Source: Blastocatellia bacterium (lineage in GTDB: Bacteria > Acidobacteriota > Blastocatellia > Chloracidobacteriales > JADJPF01). Taken from it: a DNA stretch of 64,000 nt. A program made the translations under genes and the position numbers. The stretch spans positions 1-64,000 of the forward strand of contig JANWYG010000003.1 of assembly GCA_025057015.1 (NCBI GenBank). Direction: 5' to 3'. Positions 43,361-52,722 of the stretch are shown in pieces (positions within the stretch are counted from its first letter, which is position 1; each line of letters opens with the position of its first letter). The notes beneath the pieces were generated by a model. That model ran no database searches, was not told the DNA's origin, and saw nothing but the letters and a program-made list of their open reading frames with translations.

Positions 43361-44679
43361 TGCTAGATGTGGTGGTAGTAGGTGGTGGTATCAGTGGTCT
43401 AGCAGCTTGCTATGGTCTAACTTGCAAGGGATACAGCTGCGTATTGCTTGAAGCCGAAGCGAAAGTAGGTGGAAAGATCAAGAGTTTGCGTAAGGGAGAT
43501 TATCTGCTTGAGTATGGCCCTAACAGCTGTCTAGCTTCAGATAAGCTTGTCGAGATAGTAAATTCTGTTGGCTTGAAAGACGAGATGATAGCTGCCGGAC
43601 CTCGTGCAGCTCGCTATGTTTACTTCCAAGGTCGATTACACAAAGTGCCTACAAATCCGCTTGCGCTGGTTACTACATCCCTGCTTAGCTTTAGGGCAAA
43701 ACTGCGGTTACTTAGAGAACCTTTTGTAAAAAGACAAGTCGGAGTGGGCGATGAATCTTTAAGAGATTTCGTAGTACGTCGCTTTGGCTTAGAAGTATAC
43801 GAGAGGCTATTTGCTCCGTTCATCAGTGGTATATACGCAGGTGATGCAGCAAAGATGAGTGCCACTGCAGCATTTCCGAAGCTTGTTGCTCTCGAAAGGC
43901 AATACGGTTCGGTGTTATATGGAACGCTACGTTCTATGCGGGGCAGGGGTAGTGGCAGTTTAGTGTCTTTTGATTCTGGCCTAGAGCGGCTTCCGCAAGG
44001 ATTGGCAACTGGTCTAGGAGACGCAGTTCATACGAACGCTAGAGTCCAGACTGTCAAGTTTAGGGCAACGTCGCCACGTTATATAGTAATTGCAGGCGGC
44101 AAAGAGTTTGCTGCAGATCGGTTAGTAATTGGTCTACCTGCATATGATGCGGCTGCGATACTTACCGAAGCTTTACCAGAGTTAGCGGCATTGCTGAACG
44201 AGATCGAATATGCGCCTTTGGTAGTAGTTCACGTCAGTTATCGTCTTGAAGAGTTAGGCTTTAGTCCAGATGGATTTGGTTTTTTAGTTGTGCGTACTGA
44301 AGGACTACGGCTTCTCGGAGCGATACATAGTTCGACGCTTTTTCCTCGGCGGTCGCCACAGGAGAGCGTGTTGCTTACTTGCTTTCTAGGTGGTGCAACT
44401 GACCCAGATGTGATAGAGCTCGACGATGCAGAGTTAGGCGAGATAGTAGCTAGCGAGCTAGGGCGTATTCTTGGTACGTCTGTGCGGGCTGATGTACTCA
44501 GTGTCTGGAAGATTCCGCGCGCTATACCTCAGTACTCGTTAGGACATCTGGACAGGTTACGGAAAATAGATAAACTGTTGGAAGGTAAGCCTGGGCTTCG
44601 TCTCGTGGGTAACTACCTGCGCGGCGTATCGGTGCCAGACTGTATAGAGAAGGGGTTGGAGATGGCGACATCTCTGTGA
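43357..44679 (+). CDS. hemY: Oxygen-dependent protoporphyrinogen/coproporphyrinogen oxidase
   Basis: 440 residues (also named HemG in some annotations). FAD motif VVGGGISGLAACYGL, then VLLEAEAKVGGKIKS and LEYGPNSC, typical of HemY. A middle FISGIYAGDAAKMSATAAFP segment is characteristic, and the C-terminus LVGNYLRGVSVPDCIEKG binds FAD. It oxidises the porphyrinogen before iron insertion. It overlaps hemH by ATGA and precedes the glycosyltransferase by a few nt. The protoporphyrin-dependent versus coproporphyrin-dependent route cannot be decided from this gene alone. Confidence 0.95.
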   Translation: MMLDVVVVGGGISGLAACYGLTCKGYSCVLLEAEAKVGGKIKSLRKGDYLLEYGPNSCLASDKLVEIVNSVGLKDEMIAAGPRAARYVYFQGRLHKVPTNPLALVTTSLLSFRAKLRLLREPFVKRQVGVGDESLRDFVVRRFGLEVYERLFAPFISGIYAGDAAKMSATAAFPKLVALERQYGSVLYGTLRSMRGRGSGSLVSFDSGLERLPQGLATGLGDAVHTNARVQTVKFRATSPRYIVIAGGKEFAADRLVIGLPAYDAAAILTEALPELAALLNEIEYAPLVVVHVSYRLEELGFSPDGFGFLVVRTEGLRLLGAIHSSTLFPRRSPQESVLLTCFLGGATDPDVIELDDAELGEIVASELGRILGTSVRADVLSVWKIPRAIPQYSLGHLDRLRKIDKLLEGKPGLRLVGNYLRGVSVPDCIEKGLEMATSL

Positions 44680-44685
44680 TTGTTT

Positions 44686-45834
44686 ATGGACTATTTATCA
44701 GAGCCGCTTCATTGGGCGCTCTTTAGTTTGCTTCTTGTCTCTTCTGCCTATCATATACTCTGCATACGCGGTTTAGCTGTTTTGCCAAGACGAAAGAAAG
44801 AAAATACTGACTTTTCGCCGTCAGTTTCTGTACTCAAGCCAGTTCGAGGGATAGAACCTAGGTTGAGGGAGTGCTTGGCTAGTTTTTGTAGACAAAGCTA
44901 TAAAAACTACGAGTTGATCTTTGCCGTGCAAGATGCTGCCGATCCGGCTATTGCTCTTATTGAGCAGCTCATACGAGATTATCCCGATAGAGATATCCGC
45001 CTTGTTGTAAATCCAGCTCGCATTGGCCTTAGCGCTAAGCTCTGCAACCTGGAGAATGCTTTGAGAGCAGCTAAGCATCAACTGCTTGTAATTAGCGATA
45101 GCGACATACTAGTCGAGCCTGACTATTTGAAGAAGGTAGTAGCTCCTTTTGCTGATCAAAAGGTAGGATTGGTCACTTGTCTTTATCGAGCGGCGCATAC
45201 CGATAGACTGGCTAGTCTACTTGAAGCCATAGGGATCAGTGCCGAATTCTTGCCGGGAGTATTTGCGGCATTACGGCTAGAGGGACTGCGGTTTGCTTTG
45301 GGAGCTACTATTGCGATTCGGCGGGAAGTGCTGGAGCAGATAGGGGGCTTCGGGCGTATAGCTGATTATCTCGGCGATGATTACCTGCTCGGCAAACTGA
45401 CGTCGGAAGCAGGTTACGAGCTTGTCTTTTGTGATTCAGTAGTAGAAACAGTATTGCCGGATTATACGCTGGAGGAGTTTGTAGCTCACCAATTACGCTG
45501 GGCACGTAATTTGAAAGCTTCTCGTCCTGGGGGCTATTTAGGGCTACTTTTTACTCATACTACAGTCTTCGTCATTGCCGGATTACTGTTTTATCCTGAT
45601 TCAGGCTGGCTGCTGCTTGCATCGATGCTTGGGCTCTGCCTGCGATTCTATTCAGCATGGGTGATAGGGGTTAAGAATTTACAGGATCAGAATTTAGCAG
45701 AGTACTTTCATCTTGTTCCACTGCGAGATCTAGTATGGTTCGTCATCTGGTTGTTGGGCTTTTGGGGCAATAAGGTTACTTGGCGAGGGCAGAGTTTTCG
45801 TGTGAGCAAAGGCGGGCGGTTAATGCCGGTCTAG
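44686..45834 (+). CDS. Membrane glycosyltransferase, HpnI/ceramide-glucosyltransferase-like (GT21)
   Basis: About 382 residues. An N-terminal helix (HWALFSLLLVSSAYHILCI) is followed by a GT-A domain: VSVLKPVRGIEPRL, then ISDSDILVEPDYL (DxD-type metal site), and HQLRWARNLKASRPGGYLG, the Q-x-x-R-W element. Two or more C-terminal helices anchor it. Bacterial members include HpnI, which adds GlcNAc to hopanoid side chains, so it may serve the hopanoid pathway begun by HpnC. A TTG at 44680 is an alternative start. Its stop overlaps the convergent NHL gene stop. Confidence 0.88.
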   Translation: MDYLSEPLHWALFSLLLVSSAYHILCIRGLAVLPRRKKENTDFSPSVSVLKPVRGIEPRLRECLASFCRQSYKNYELIFAVQDAADPAIALIEQLIRDYPDRDIRLVVNPARIGLSAKLCNLENALRAAKHQLLVISDSDILVEPDYLKKVVAPFADQKVGLVTCLYRAAHTDRLASLLEAIGISAEFLPGVFAALRLEGLRFALGATIAIRREVLEQIGGFGRIADYLGDDYLLGKLTSEAGYELVFCDSVVETVLPDYTLEEFVAHQLRWARNLKASRPGGYLGLLFTHTTVFVIAGLLFYPDSGWLLLASMLGLCLRFYSAWVIGVKNLQDQNLAEYFHLVPLRDLVWFVIWLLGFWGNKVTWRGQSFRVSKGGRLMPV

Positions 45835-48800
45835 GGCAGAGAGAATAGGAATTCATTAGAAGCTACTCCGTCAACGGTAACGATAAGTCGGTTAGTCTTA
45901 GCTTTTTCAAGGTTTAGCTTCTTATAGTTTCCGCTGAGAGCTAACTGAGTGGCTGATTGTTCTTTTAGCCGTGCAGTTACATCAGCTCCGTTTATGCTTA
46001 CTTTTATGTTTCCTTGGAAGCCAGTTCCTGTAATACTTAGTTTCTTTTGGGAGTAGCTGACTGAGTTAATATGTGGACGTGGTTTAAATGAAGCGCTTAT
46101 TACTACTCTTATTCGATCGTTGCCGGTGTCTGCGATGTAGAGATTGCCGTTATTGGCTACGGCTAATCCTGCAGGTCGATCGAGTAGAGCGCTAGTTGCT
46201 GATTGCAGATCGCCCTCAAAACCTGCTCCAGAGCTACCAGCAACCTTTCTTAGCTGATTGTCAAAAGCTAGAACCTGACAGTTGCCTGTATCTGCTATGA
46301 AAATAGTACCGAAACGATCTACTACGATCGATTGTGGTGCAGCCAAGCCTCGTAACAGCGTAGATATGTTCTTGGTAGTGGCATCTATTTTGAGAATGCG
46401 AGTATTGTCGGCTACGAATATGTTTCCTGCTTCGTCTACGGCTACGGCTGTAGGAGAGACAAGCATTGCTTGAATTGCAGGCCCACCTTCTCCGCTTGTT
46501 CCTGCGGTACCTGTGCCGGCTATAGTGGTTACTCTGCCGGTTACAGCGTCTATGCGTCTGATACGGTGATTGCCGGTATCTGCTATGAGGATGTTGCCGT
46601 CTGGATCTACAGCTACGCCTTGCGGTCTATTAAACGAGGCACTGGTTGCAGGTACATCTTCGCCGGAGTAGCCGGCAGTGCCGTTTCCTGCAATTGTATC
46701 GATTGTTGCGGTAGAGCGTCTTACACGTCTGATGCGGTGGTTGCCGGAATCAGCTATGTAGTAATTCCCTGCTTTGTCTAGGGCTATGGCTGTTGGAAAC
46801 TCAAAAGCTGCTGTTTGGGCTGGGCCACCGTCACCAGAGTAACCTCGACCCATGCCTACTGCAGCCTTGATAGTACCTTCAGGGGTGATTTTGCGTATTC
46901 TATGATTACTGGTATCGACTACAAGTAGGCTGCCATCTAGATCTATAGCCAATCCGCGAGGAGAAGCAAGCCGCGTAGATATTGCTGGTATATCGTCACT
47001 GCTAGAGATTTCGGTAGCCTTACCGCTGCCTGCGACGGTTTGTATGTTGGCTGCGGAATCAACGTGCCGTACCCTGGAGTTCTGCACGTCGGCAAGGAGG
47101 AAACTTGTTTCGAGAGCGGCGTCTATCCAGATGGGGCTGGCAAGGGCTGCTTGAGTTGCGGGGCCTCCATCGCCACTGAAGCCTGAGGTAGTTGATCCCG
47201 CAACTGTAGAAATGATGCCTGTAGCTAGGTCTACTTTACGGATTCGATGGTTACCTGCATCGCAGAGGTAAAGGTTACCGGTAGCGTTTATGGCTATGTC
47301 GTATACAGAGTTAAAGGTAGCTTTAGAGGCTGGGCCCCCGTCACCGCTGAAGCCTACTTCACCGGTACCGGCTATAGTAGAGATGATTTTGCTTGATGCG
47401 TCGACTTTCCTTATACGGTTATTGAACCAATCGGAAATAAATAAGTTTCCAGAAGGATCAATGGCTATGCCTATGGGATTGAGAAATGCAGCCTTAGTAG
47501 CCGGTCCGCCATCACCACTGAAACCTGCTTCACCACTACCTGCTACGGTTGTGACATTGCCGGTAGCTCTATCTATTCGTCTTACGCGTTGATTCAGAGC
47601 ATCGCAGACAAATAGATTACCGTCGGCGTCGATTGCTAAGTTGCCGCCTCCGCGACCGAAGAAGAACGCTGCTTTGGTAGCAGGGCCTCCATCGCCACTG
47701 AAGCCTGTTTCTCCTGTACCTGCTATTGTAGTGATTATGCCGGTGCGTGCATCCACTCGTCTGATCTTGCTGCCGGCAAGCTGGGAAATATAGACATTGC
47801 CGCTTTGGTCAACGGCTATGTCTGAGGGCAGGTGTATACCTGCTTTAGTGGCCAAATTCCCGTCGCCAGTGGTTTCTGGCCGCCCGTTACCTGCAAAGGT
47901 GGTTATTTCTCCGGTTTGCACGTCGACCTTTCTGACGCGGTTGGCTGCGGTATCGGCGACGTATAGGTTACCGGCGGCATCTATAGCGATACCTGTGTTA
48001 CTTAGGGTTACTTCTTCAGAGAGTGCATTACTACCATCGCCACAGTAGAAGGCACTACCGGCTATCGTAGCTATAGTTCCTGCTGGTAAGGACTCTATTG
48101 GTACTGGAAGTACGTTGACTGTGGTTTGAGCTAAGCCTCCGGCAGTTTTTACGGAGATTATGGTTCGGCCTGGCGAACTGAAGGGTTTGCCGAGGCTCAC
48201 CTTAAGTAATTTCGTGTCGACAAAAGTAGTTTTGACTGGCTGACCATTGATAGAGACCTTGCAACCTTTGGTGAAGTTGTTACCTTCGATGGAGAAAGTA
48301 TCGCTGTCTTGGCGGAGTACATTTGAAGAGTTTGCAGTAATGATTTTTGAGATAGCTGGTGGAGGTTGAGCTATAGAGACGACAGTAGACTCCACACAGG
48401 CTTTGATGAAGCCTCTGTAATATTCTACGGCGGAGACTTTCCCTGTAAGGATTTCGGTGACTTCTAGTTCGCCGAACACGTCTCTTACGACGAACAGTTT
48501 TTGCTCTGTAGCGACAAGCAGGTTGTCTGCGACGTCTATGCAGACATCGGTAATTTGCTCGAAGCGATGAGGTAGGGTTTTAACACCATCTTTAGTTAGC
48601 AATCGCACAGCTGCGTTAGCGTTGTCAGCGACTGCTATGAAATCGCTTCCTATTGCTACGGCAGAAGGGTTATTGAAAAGAGCATCGCTACCATCTCTGA
48701 TTCCTGCTACGCCTGGGGTACCTGCAAGTAGCTCCACGGTTCGCTCTACCATGTTGGCGTAGTAGATAGCATTATTGCCGGTATCTGCTATGATGAGATC

Positions 48801-49211
48801 TCCGCCGGCAGTAATAGCGAGTCCTTTAGGAGAATTAAATCTAGCATTTTGGAATGAAGTTTTGGTGTTTGTTCTGCCGCTGGAGAGCTTATCGGCTATT
48901 AATGGTTCAGCTGAGCCGTTCCAGCTAACTTTAAGTACGCCGTGTCCGTCAATGATGTATAGACCTGCGTTAGCGCGATTTGAAACGGCGATAGCCGCAG
49001 GTGCTAGAAGAGGTGGCTCTACGGGTAGCCTTACAGGGGCTGCTGTGCCAGTCTTGCGATATAAATGGCCAGTAGAGCTATCGACTAGGTAAAGTCTACC
49101 TTCTTTATCGACGGCTGCTTTTGCCGAAGCAATTCCTTCTGTTACTTCGGAAGCTGTGTTTAGGAATGTTCCTAGGAATGTGCCTAAGCAGAGAATAAAT
49201 AAGATAGCCAT
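45831..49211 (-). CDS. Large secreted NHL-repeat protein with two TIG domains
   Basis: 1126 residues. Signal peptide (AILFILCLGTFLGTFLNTA). An NHL-like propeller occupies about 30-285, a TIG/IPT Ig-fold about 295-375, and a long NHL array about 385-1040 in which units of about 56 residues carry a GFSGDGGPATKAA-type motif and VxPxGxLxIADxxxxRxR blades. A second TIG domain is at the C-terminus (about 1045-1126). It is probably surface-exposed or secreted, binding ligands or serving as adhesin. The family is expanded in Acidobacteriota and Planctomycetes. It lies 152 nt after iscX but seems independent. Confidence 0.92.
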   Translation of the reverse strand: MAILFILCLGTFLGTFLNTASEVTEGIASAKAAVDKEGRLYLVDSSTGHLYRKTGTAAPVRLPVEPPLLAPAAIAVSNRANAGLYIIDGHGVLKVSWNGSAEPLIADKLSSGRTNTKTSFQNARFNSPKGLAITAGGDLIIADTGNNAIYYANMVERTVELLAGTPGVAGIRDGSDALFNNPSAVAIGSDFIAVADNANAAVRLLTKDGVKTLPHRFEQITDVCIDVADNLLVATEQKLFVVRDVFGELEVTEILTGKVSAVEYYRGFIKACVESTVVSIAQPPPAISKIITANSSNVLRQDSDTFSIEGNNFTKGCKVSINGQPVKTTFVDTKLLKVSLGKPFSSPGRTIISVKTAGGLAQTTVNVLPVPIESLPAGTIATIAGSAFYCGDGSNALSEEVTLSNTGIAIDAAGNLYVADTAANRVRKVDVQTGEITTFAGNGRPETTGDGNLATKAGIHLPSDIAVDQSGNVYISQLAGSKIRRVDARTGIITTIAGTGETGFSGDGGPATKAAFFFGRGGGNLAIDADGNLFVCDALNQRVRRIDRATGNVTTVAGSGEAGFSGDGGPATKAAFLNPIGIAIDPSGNLFISDWFNNRIRKVDASSKIISTIAGTGEVGFSGDGGPASKATFNSVYDIAINATGNLYLCDAGNHRIRKVDLATGIISTVAGSTTSGFSGDGGPATQAALASPIWIDAALETSFLLADVQNSRVRHVDSAANIQTVAGSGKATEISSSDDIPAISTRLASPRGLAIDLDGSLLVVDTSNHRIRKITPEGTIKAAVGMGRGYSGDGGPAQTAAFEFPTAIALDKAGNYYIADSGNHRIRRVRRSTATIDTIAGNGTAGYSGEDVPATSASFNRPQGVAVDPDGNILIADTGNHRIRRIDAVTGRVTTIAGTGTAGTSGEGGPAIQAMLVSPTAVAVDEAGNIFVADNTRILKIDATTKNISTLLRGLAAPQSIVVDRFGTIFIADTGNCQVLAFDNQLRKVAGSSGAGFEGDLQSATSALLDRPAGLAVANNGNLYIADTGNDRIRVVISASFKPRPHINSVSYSQKKLSITGTGFQGNIKVSINGADVTARLKEQSATQLALSGNYKKLNLEKAKTNRLIVTVDGVASNEFLFSLP
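46460..48060 (-). repeat. In-frame ~168-bp repeat array in the NHL gene
   Basis: About nine units, each encoding roughly 56 residues (one NHL blade set with a GDGGPA-type loop), are visible in minus-strand translation. The GDGGPATKAAF loop recurs with few changes in consecutive units, and the DNA in these loops is also similar (for example around 47150-47180, 47330-47360, 47500-47530 and 47680-47710). Boundaries are approximate. Confidence 0.8.
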
Positions 49212-49259
49212 AGCAGAAGTATATCAACGGTTGGTAAGTTAGGCGATTAGTGATTCCTA

Positions 49260-49312
49260 GTCTAGCTTGGCAGCTTGTGAATCACAACGATGTGATTCAA
49301 ACTGCGCTAGAC
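49260..49312. other. Imperfect inverted repeat between iscX and the NHL gene
   Basis: GTCTAGC (49260-49266) pairs with GCTAGAC (49306-49312), and inside it TGAATCAC (49278-49285) pairs with GTGATTCA (49292-49299), giving a bulged hairpin. No T-run follows on either strand. It occupies the 152-bp gap after the isc operon and may mark its 3' end or regulate the NHL gene. Confidence 0.5.
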
Positions 49313-49363
49313 AGCTTGTTCGACAAAGTCTTTGTGTTTCCTCTTTTATTCGGCTAAATGTGT

Positions 49364-49564
49364 TTATGAGTTGGTATACTCTTCGTACCAGGCCATCTGT
49401 ATAGCTTCGAGTTTTTTCTCGTTTGAGTTTTTTGGATCGTCGTCAAAGCCTTCAAGCTCGCACACCCAACGGTGCAAGTCGGTAAAGCGTACTGTGAGAG
49501 GATCTATATTCGGATATTTTTCAAAGAGTGCAAGTGCGATGTCTTCAGTATCTGTCCATTTCAT
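49364..49564 (-). CDS. iscX: Fe-S assembly protein IscX
   Basis: 66 residues. It opens KWTDTEDIALALFEKYPNIDPLTVRFTDLHRWV and ends FDDDPKNSNEKKLEAIQMAWYEE, the IscX/YfhJ pattern. IscX binds IscS and iron via its acidic surface and tunes cluster assembly. Last gene of the isc operon, 3 nt after fdx. Together with hscA, hscB and fdx this reproduces the gene order known from gammaproteobacteria. Confidence 0.94.
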   Translation of the reverse strand: MKWTDTEDIALALFEKYPNIDPLTVRFTDLHRWVCELEGFDDDPKNSNEKKLEAIQMAWYEEYTNS

Positions 49565-49567
49565 GGC

Positions 49568-49915
49568 TTATTCTCCTTCACGAGCGTAGTTGCGGTTCCA
49601 GGAAGGGATTTCGACGACTAGGTTGCCAGGCTGCTGTATTAACGCTTGGCAGCCTAGTCTAGACTGCAGGGTTAAGCCTGCGGCTTCATCGAGCTGATCG
49701 GCTTCGTCATCTTCCATTTCACTAAGCAGTTCCATGCCTTTTTTGATGATCACATGACAGGTGGAGCAGGCGCAGACCCCCCCACAGGCATGGTCTAGAG
49801 GTACATCATTATCCAGAGCGACGTCTAGTATAGACTGCCCAGTTTGTACTTCAAAGGTTTTTCCTAAAGGTAGAAAAGTAACTGTAGCTAGTTCGTTGGT
49901 ATGCTGTTCTTTCAT
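49568..49915 (-). CDS. fdx: ISC-type [2Fe-2S] ferredoxin
   Basis: 115 residues. The adrenodoxin-type cluster motif C-x5-C-x2-C is seen in HACGGVCACSTCHVII and the fourth ligand in SRLGCQAL. This vertebrate/ISC-type ferredoxin supplies electrons to IscU/IscS for cluster formation. Start overlaps the hscA stop by ATGA. The N-terminal extension (KEQHTNELATVTF) is short. Its place between hscA and iscX supports the role. Confidence 0.96.
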   Translation of the reverse strand: MKEQHTNELATVTFLPLGKTFEVQTGQSILDVALDNDVPLDHACGGVCACSTCHVIIKKGMELLSEMEDDEADQLDEAAGLTLQSRLGCQALIQQPGNLVVEIPSWNRNYAREGE

Positions 49916-51735
49916 TGTACTTCGGCAAGTTTTTTGTTCTTGAGAGCTGTGTTGACAGCTCGGTTCATCATAAGTTCCGCTAGGCGCATAGTAGCTTCGT
50001 TAAGTTTCTTGAGAGCAGCACGCACGGGGCGATGGTCGCTGCCTTGTAGAGCACGCTTCAGTTCTGAGACGATGCTATCTATGCGGCCTAGCTCTTCAGC
50101 TGTAAGCTCGGAAGCAAGAGGATCTGCTAGGGCTTTATCAAGCGAGCGGAGCACGCTTTCGGCTTCGTTACTGGCTTCTATAAACATCCTCTTTGCGAAG
50201 TCTTGCTCGGCATATTCTATCGAGTCCATTAGCATCTTCTCTACTTGTTCCTCGGTTAGGCCATACGAAGGTTTAACTTCGACTGAATGTTCTTTATCTG
50301 TACGAACATCCCTTGCTGTGACGTTCAGTATTCCATTAGCGTCGATGACGAACTTGACTTCTATTCTAGGTAGGCCAGCAGGCATAGGAGGAACTTTAAG
50401 CGTGAAACGTGCCAGGGATCTACAATCGGCTGCCATTTCCCTTTCGCCCTGTAACACGTGTATGTCCACGCCTGTTTGATTATCTACGTAGGTGGTGAAC
50501 ATTTCAGAAGCGCTGGCTGGTATTGTGGAGTTTCGCATTATCAGCTTTGTCATGACGCCACCTATTGTTTCGATGCCGAGTGACAAAGGAGTTACGTCTA
50601 GCAGCAACGTATTTCTTCTTCTGCCGGTCAGGATGTCAGCCTGTATAGCTGCACCCAGGGCTACTACTTCGTCGGGATTGATATCGATATGTGGAGGGCG
50701 TTGGAAGAGTTCTTCGACGCGGCGGCGCACTAGCGGCACGCGTGTCGAGCCGCCGACTAGCACTACTTCGTCTATATCTTCGGGTCTCACGCCTGCGTCT
50801 TTCATTGCTTGCCGGCAAGGACCGCAGGTTCGCTCTACGAGCGGGGCTATTAGTGCTTCAAACTCTGCTCGAGTGAAGATTCTTCTATAGACGTCTGTGC
50901 CTAGATCAATTTCTATCTGTGCGGAATCCTGTTCAGAGAGCCGGTGCTTGAGTTCTATAGCGAATCGTCGGCAAGTCTGTATAGCCTCGGGATTACCGGC
51001 AAACGACACTCCGTAGCGACTTTTTATTTCATTCATTAAGAGGTTTATTAGCAGGTGGTCGAAGTCGTCTCCGCCTAGGTGAGTATCCCCATTGGTGGCT
51101 AATACCTCGAAGATACCTGCACGGAGTTTAAGTATCGATATATCAAAGGTACCGCCGCCGAGATCATAGACGGCAATTACGGCGTCTTCGCGCTTATCTA
51201 AACCATAAGCAAGGCTTGCTGCGGTAGGTTCGTTGACTATGCGGAGCACTTCTAGGCCGGCAAGTCTACCTGCATCTTTAGTTGCTTGGCGTTGTGCGTC
51301 ATTAAAGTAGGCTGGTACTGTTATGACGGCCTTTTCTACTGGTTCACCGAAGAACATTTCGGCGTTGAGCTTTAGTTGTTTAAGTATTAAAGCTGAGATT
51401 TCTGGTGGAGTAAGAATTCGTTGTCCTAGATGGAATCGAACAACCTGTTGGCTATCCTCGGCTAGTCGAAAGTGCAGCAGTTCGAGGTCTTCTTTGACGT
51501 CGGCTGCTCCTTTACCCATGAATCGTTTAATCGAGTATATAGTGTTTTCTGGATCGGTAATCAGGTATGACCGGGCTTCTTCGCCAACTATTAGCCCTTC
51601 GGTAGGGCTGTAGTGGACAACTGAAGGGACGAGCTTACGTCCCTTGCTATCGGGAATTATTTGCGGATTACCTCCGTCGTCTACATATGCAACTAAGCTA
51701 TTAGTGGTACCAAGATCTATTCCTACGACTCTCAT
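49912..51735 (-). CDS. hscA: Hsp70-type chaperone HscA
   Basis: 607 residues, somewhat shorter than DnaK as HscA proteins are. N-terminal ATPase signatures GIDLGTTNSLVAYV, AVYDLGGGTFDISIL and VLVGGSTRVPLVR are intact; the substrate domain begins about residue 390 (VTPLSLGIETIGG). HscA with HscB releases clusters from IscU to carriers. The gene order (after hscB with a 4-nt overlap, before fdx) identifies it as HscA over DnaK. Confidence 0.95.
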   Translation of the reverse strand: MRVVGIDLGTTNSLVAYVDDGGNPQIIPDSKGRKLVPSVVHYSPTEGLIVGEEARSYLITDPENTIYSIKRFMGKGAADVKEDLELLHFRLAEDSQQVVRFHLGQRILTPPEISALILKQLKLNAEMFFGEPVEKAVITVPAYFNDAQRQATKDAGRLAGLEVLRIVNEPTAASLAYGLDKREDAVIAVYDLGGGTFDISILKLRAGIFEVLATNGDTHLGGDDFDHLLINLLMNEIKSRYGVSFAGNPEAIQTCRRFAIELKHRLSEQDSAQIEIDLGTDVYRRIFTRAEFEALIAPLVERTCGPCRQAMKDAGVRPEDIDEVVLVGGSTRVPLVRRRVEELFQRPPHIDINPDEVVALGAAIQADILTGRRRNTLLLDVTPLSLGIETIGGVMTKLIMRNSTIPASASEMFTTYVDNQTGVDIHVLQGEREMAADCRSLARFTLKVPPMPAGLPRIEVKFVIDANGILNVTARDVRTDKEHSVEVKPSYGLTEEQVEKMLMDSIEYAEQDFAKRMFIEASNEAESVLRSLDKALADPLASELTAEELGRIDSIVSELKRALQGSDHRPVRAALKKLNEATMRLAELMMNRAVNTALKNKKLAEVQ

Positions 51736-52352
51736 AGTTCTGCGTCTTCTATGGTATTTATTAAGTTATCTAGATATTTCATTTGAGCTAGTATTTCGGC
51801 AGCTTTGGCAAGTATGCTGAAGCGCTCGGTTTCGCTAGCAACTTCTGAACGTGCAAATGTTTCTGAGAGCTCGGACTCTAGTTTTTGTAGGCGTTCGAGC
51901 AGCTTTTGTTTAGTTTGTTTAATTTGACTTACTTCTTCTGGGTGAAGCTGTTTCTGTCGCAGTAGCTCTAGCTGTTCGTTTAGTTCAAAGACATCTTCGA
52001 GCAGATCTGGAGGAAGCTTTTCCGTTAGCTTTACTCCTTGAAGTTCCAAGAGGTAGCGAGCTCGTCGGCGGTTATCTTTGAGCGTTCTGTAAGCGTCGTT
52101 TAGCAAAGAGGCATTCTCTGTGCTGTAGACTAGCTCTTGGGCAGATGCATTTGCAAAAAAGTCAGGGTGCAACTGCCGGCTTAGTTCATAAAACTTCCGG
52201 TCGAGGGCCTCTCGGTCTATGGCGTAGGTACGTAAAAGACCTAAGAAGCTGAAATAATCGACGTTTCTATCTACTGGTTGAATGCGTCTACAGTTGCTGC
52301 AGAAGAGTTCACTAATTTCTGCTTGGCAGCTCCAACATTTTCGGTATGTCAC
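51732..52352 (-). CDS. hscB: Co-chaperone HscB with an N-terminal tetracysteine zinc domain
   Basis: 206 residues. The J-domain has its HPD motif at 62-64 (RQLHPDFF), and the C-terminal helical bundle contacts IscU. Before the J-domain lie C6-x2-C9 and C18-x2-C21 followed by a conserved DYFSFLG segment. E. coli HscB lacks this metal-binding domain; human HSCB has one of the same design. I see this as a genuine feature because the spacing and the aromatic joint match. It overlaps hscA at its 3' end by 4 nt and follows iscA by 9 nt. Confidence 0.93.
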   Translation of the reverse strand: MTYRKCWSCQAEISELFCSNCRRIQPVDRNVDYFSFLGLLRTYAIDREALDRKFYELSRQLHPDFFANASAQELVYSTENASLLNDAYRTLKDNRRRARYLLELQGVKLTEKLPPDLLEDVFELNEQLELLRQKQLHPEEVSQIKQTKQKLLERLQKLESELSETFARSEVASETERFSILAKAAEILAQMKYLDNLINTIEDAEL

Positions 52353-52361
52353 GGTTTCCTT

Positions 52362-52697
52362 CTATACGGAGAAAGATTCTCCGCAGCCGCATTCGCCTTG
52401 TGAGTTAGGGTTGGCGAAAGTGAACCCTCGCTCCATTAGGCCGCCGTCTTCTTTGTAGTCCAGAACAGTGCCGTTTAAGTAAAGGAAGCTCTTCGCGTCT
52501 ACGAAGAGCTTGGCACCGTTATGTTCGTATACTCTATCGCCGGGACGTTGCTGTGTCTCCAGGTTGAGTACATAAGTGAGGCCTGAGCATCCGCCAGCTT
52601 TTACGCCTATTCTGAGGCCGCCTTCCGTGAGACCTTCTTGTTGTATTATCTGTTTGATGCGCTTTGCAGCGCTGTCAGTAAGTGTGATCCCGTTCAT
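52362..52697 (-). CDS. iscA: A-type Fe-S carrier IscA
   Basis: 111 residues. The three metal-binding Cys are present: one in KAGGCSGLTYV and the C-terminal CGCGESFSV pair. The fold N-terminus (ITLTDSAAKRIKQII) matches the family. It passes clusters from IscU to target proteins. Located between iscU and hscB in the isc operon. A second A-type protein is encoded at 56084-56413. Confidence 0.96.
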   Translation of the reverse strand: MNGITLTDSAAKRIKQIIQQEGLTEGGLRIGVKAGGCSGLTYVLNLETQQRPGDRVYEHNGAKLFVDAKSFLYLNGTVLDYKEDGGLMERGFTFANPNSQGECGCGESFSV

Positions 52698-52722
52698 AGT
52701 TAAGTCTTTCGGCTAAGAACTT

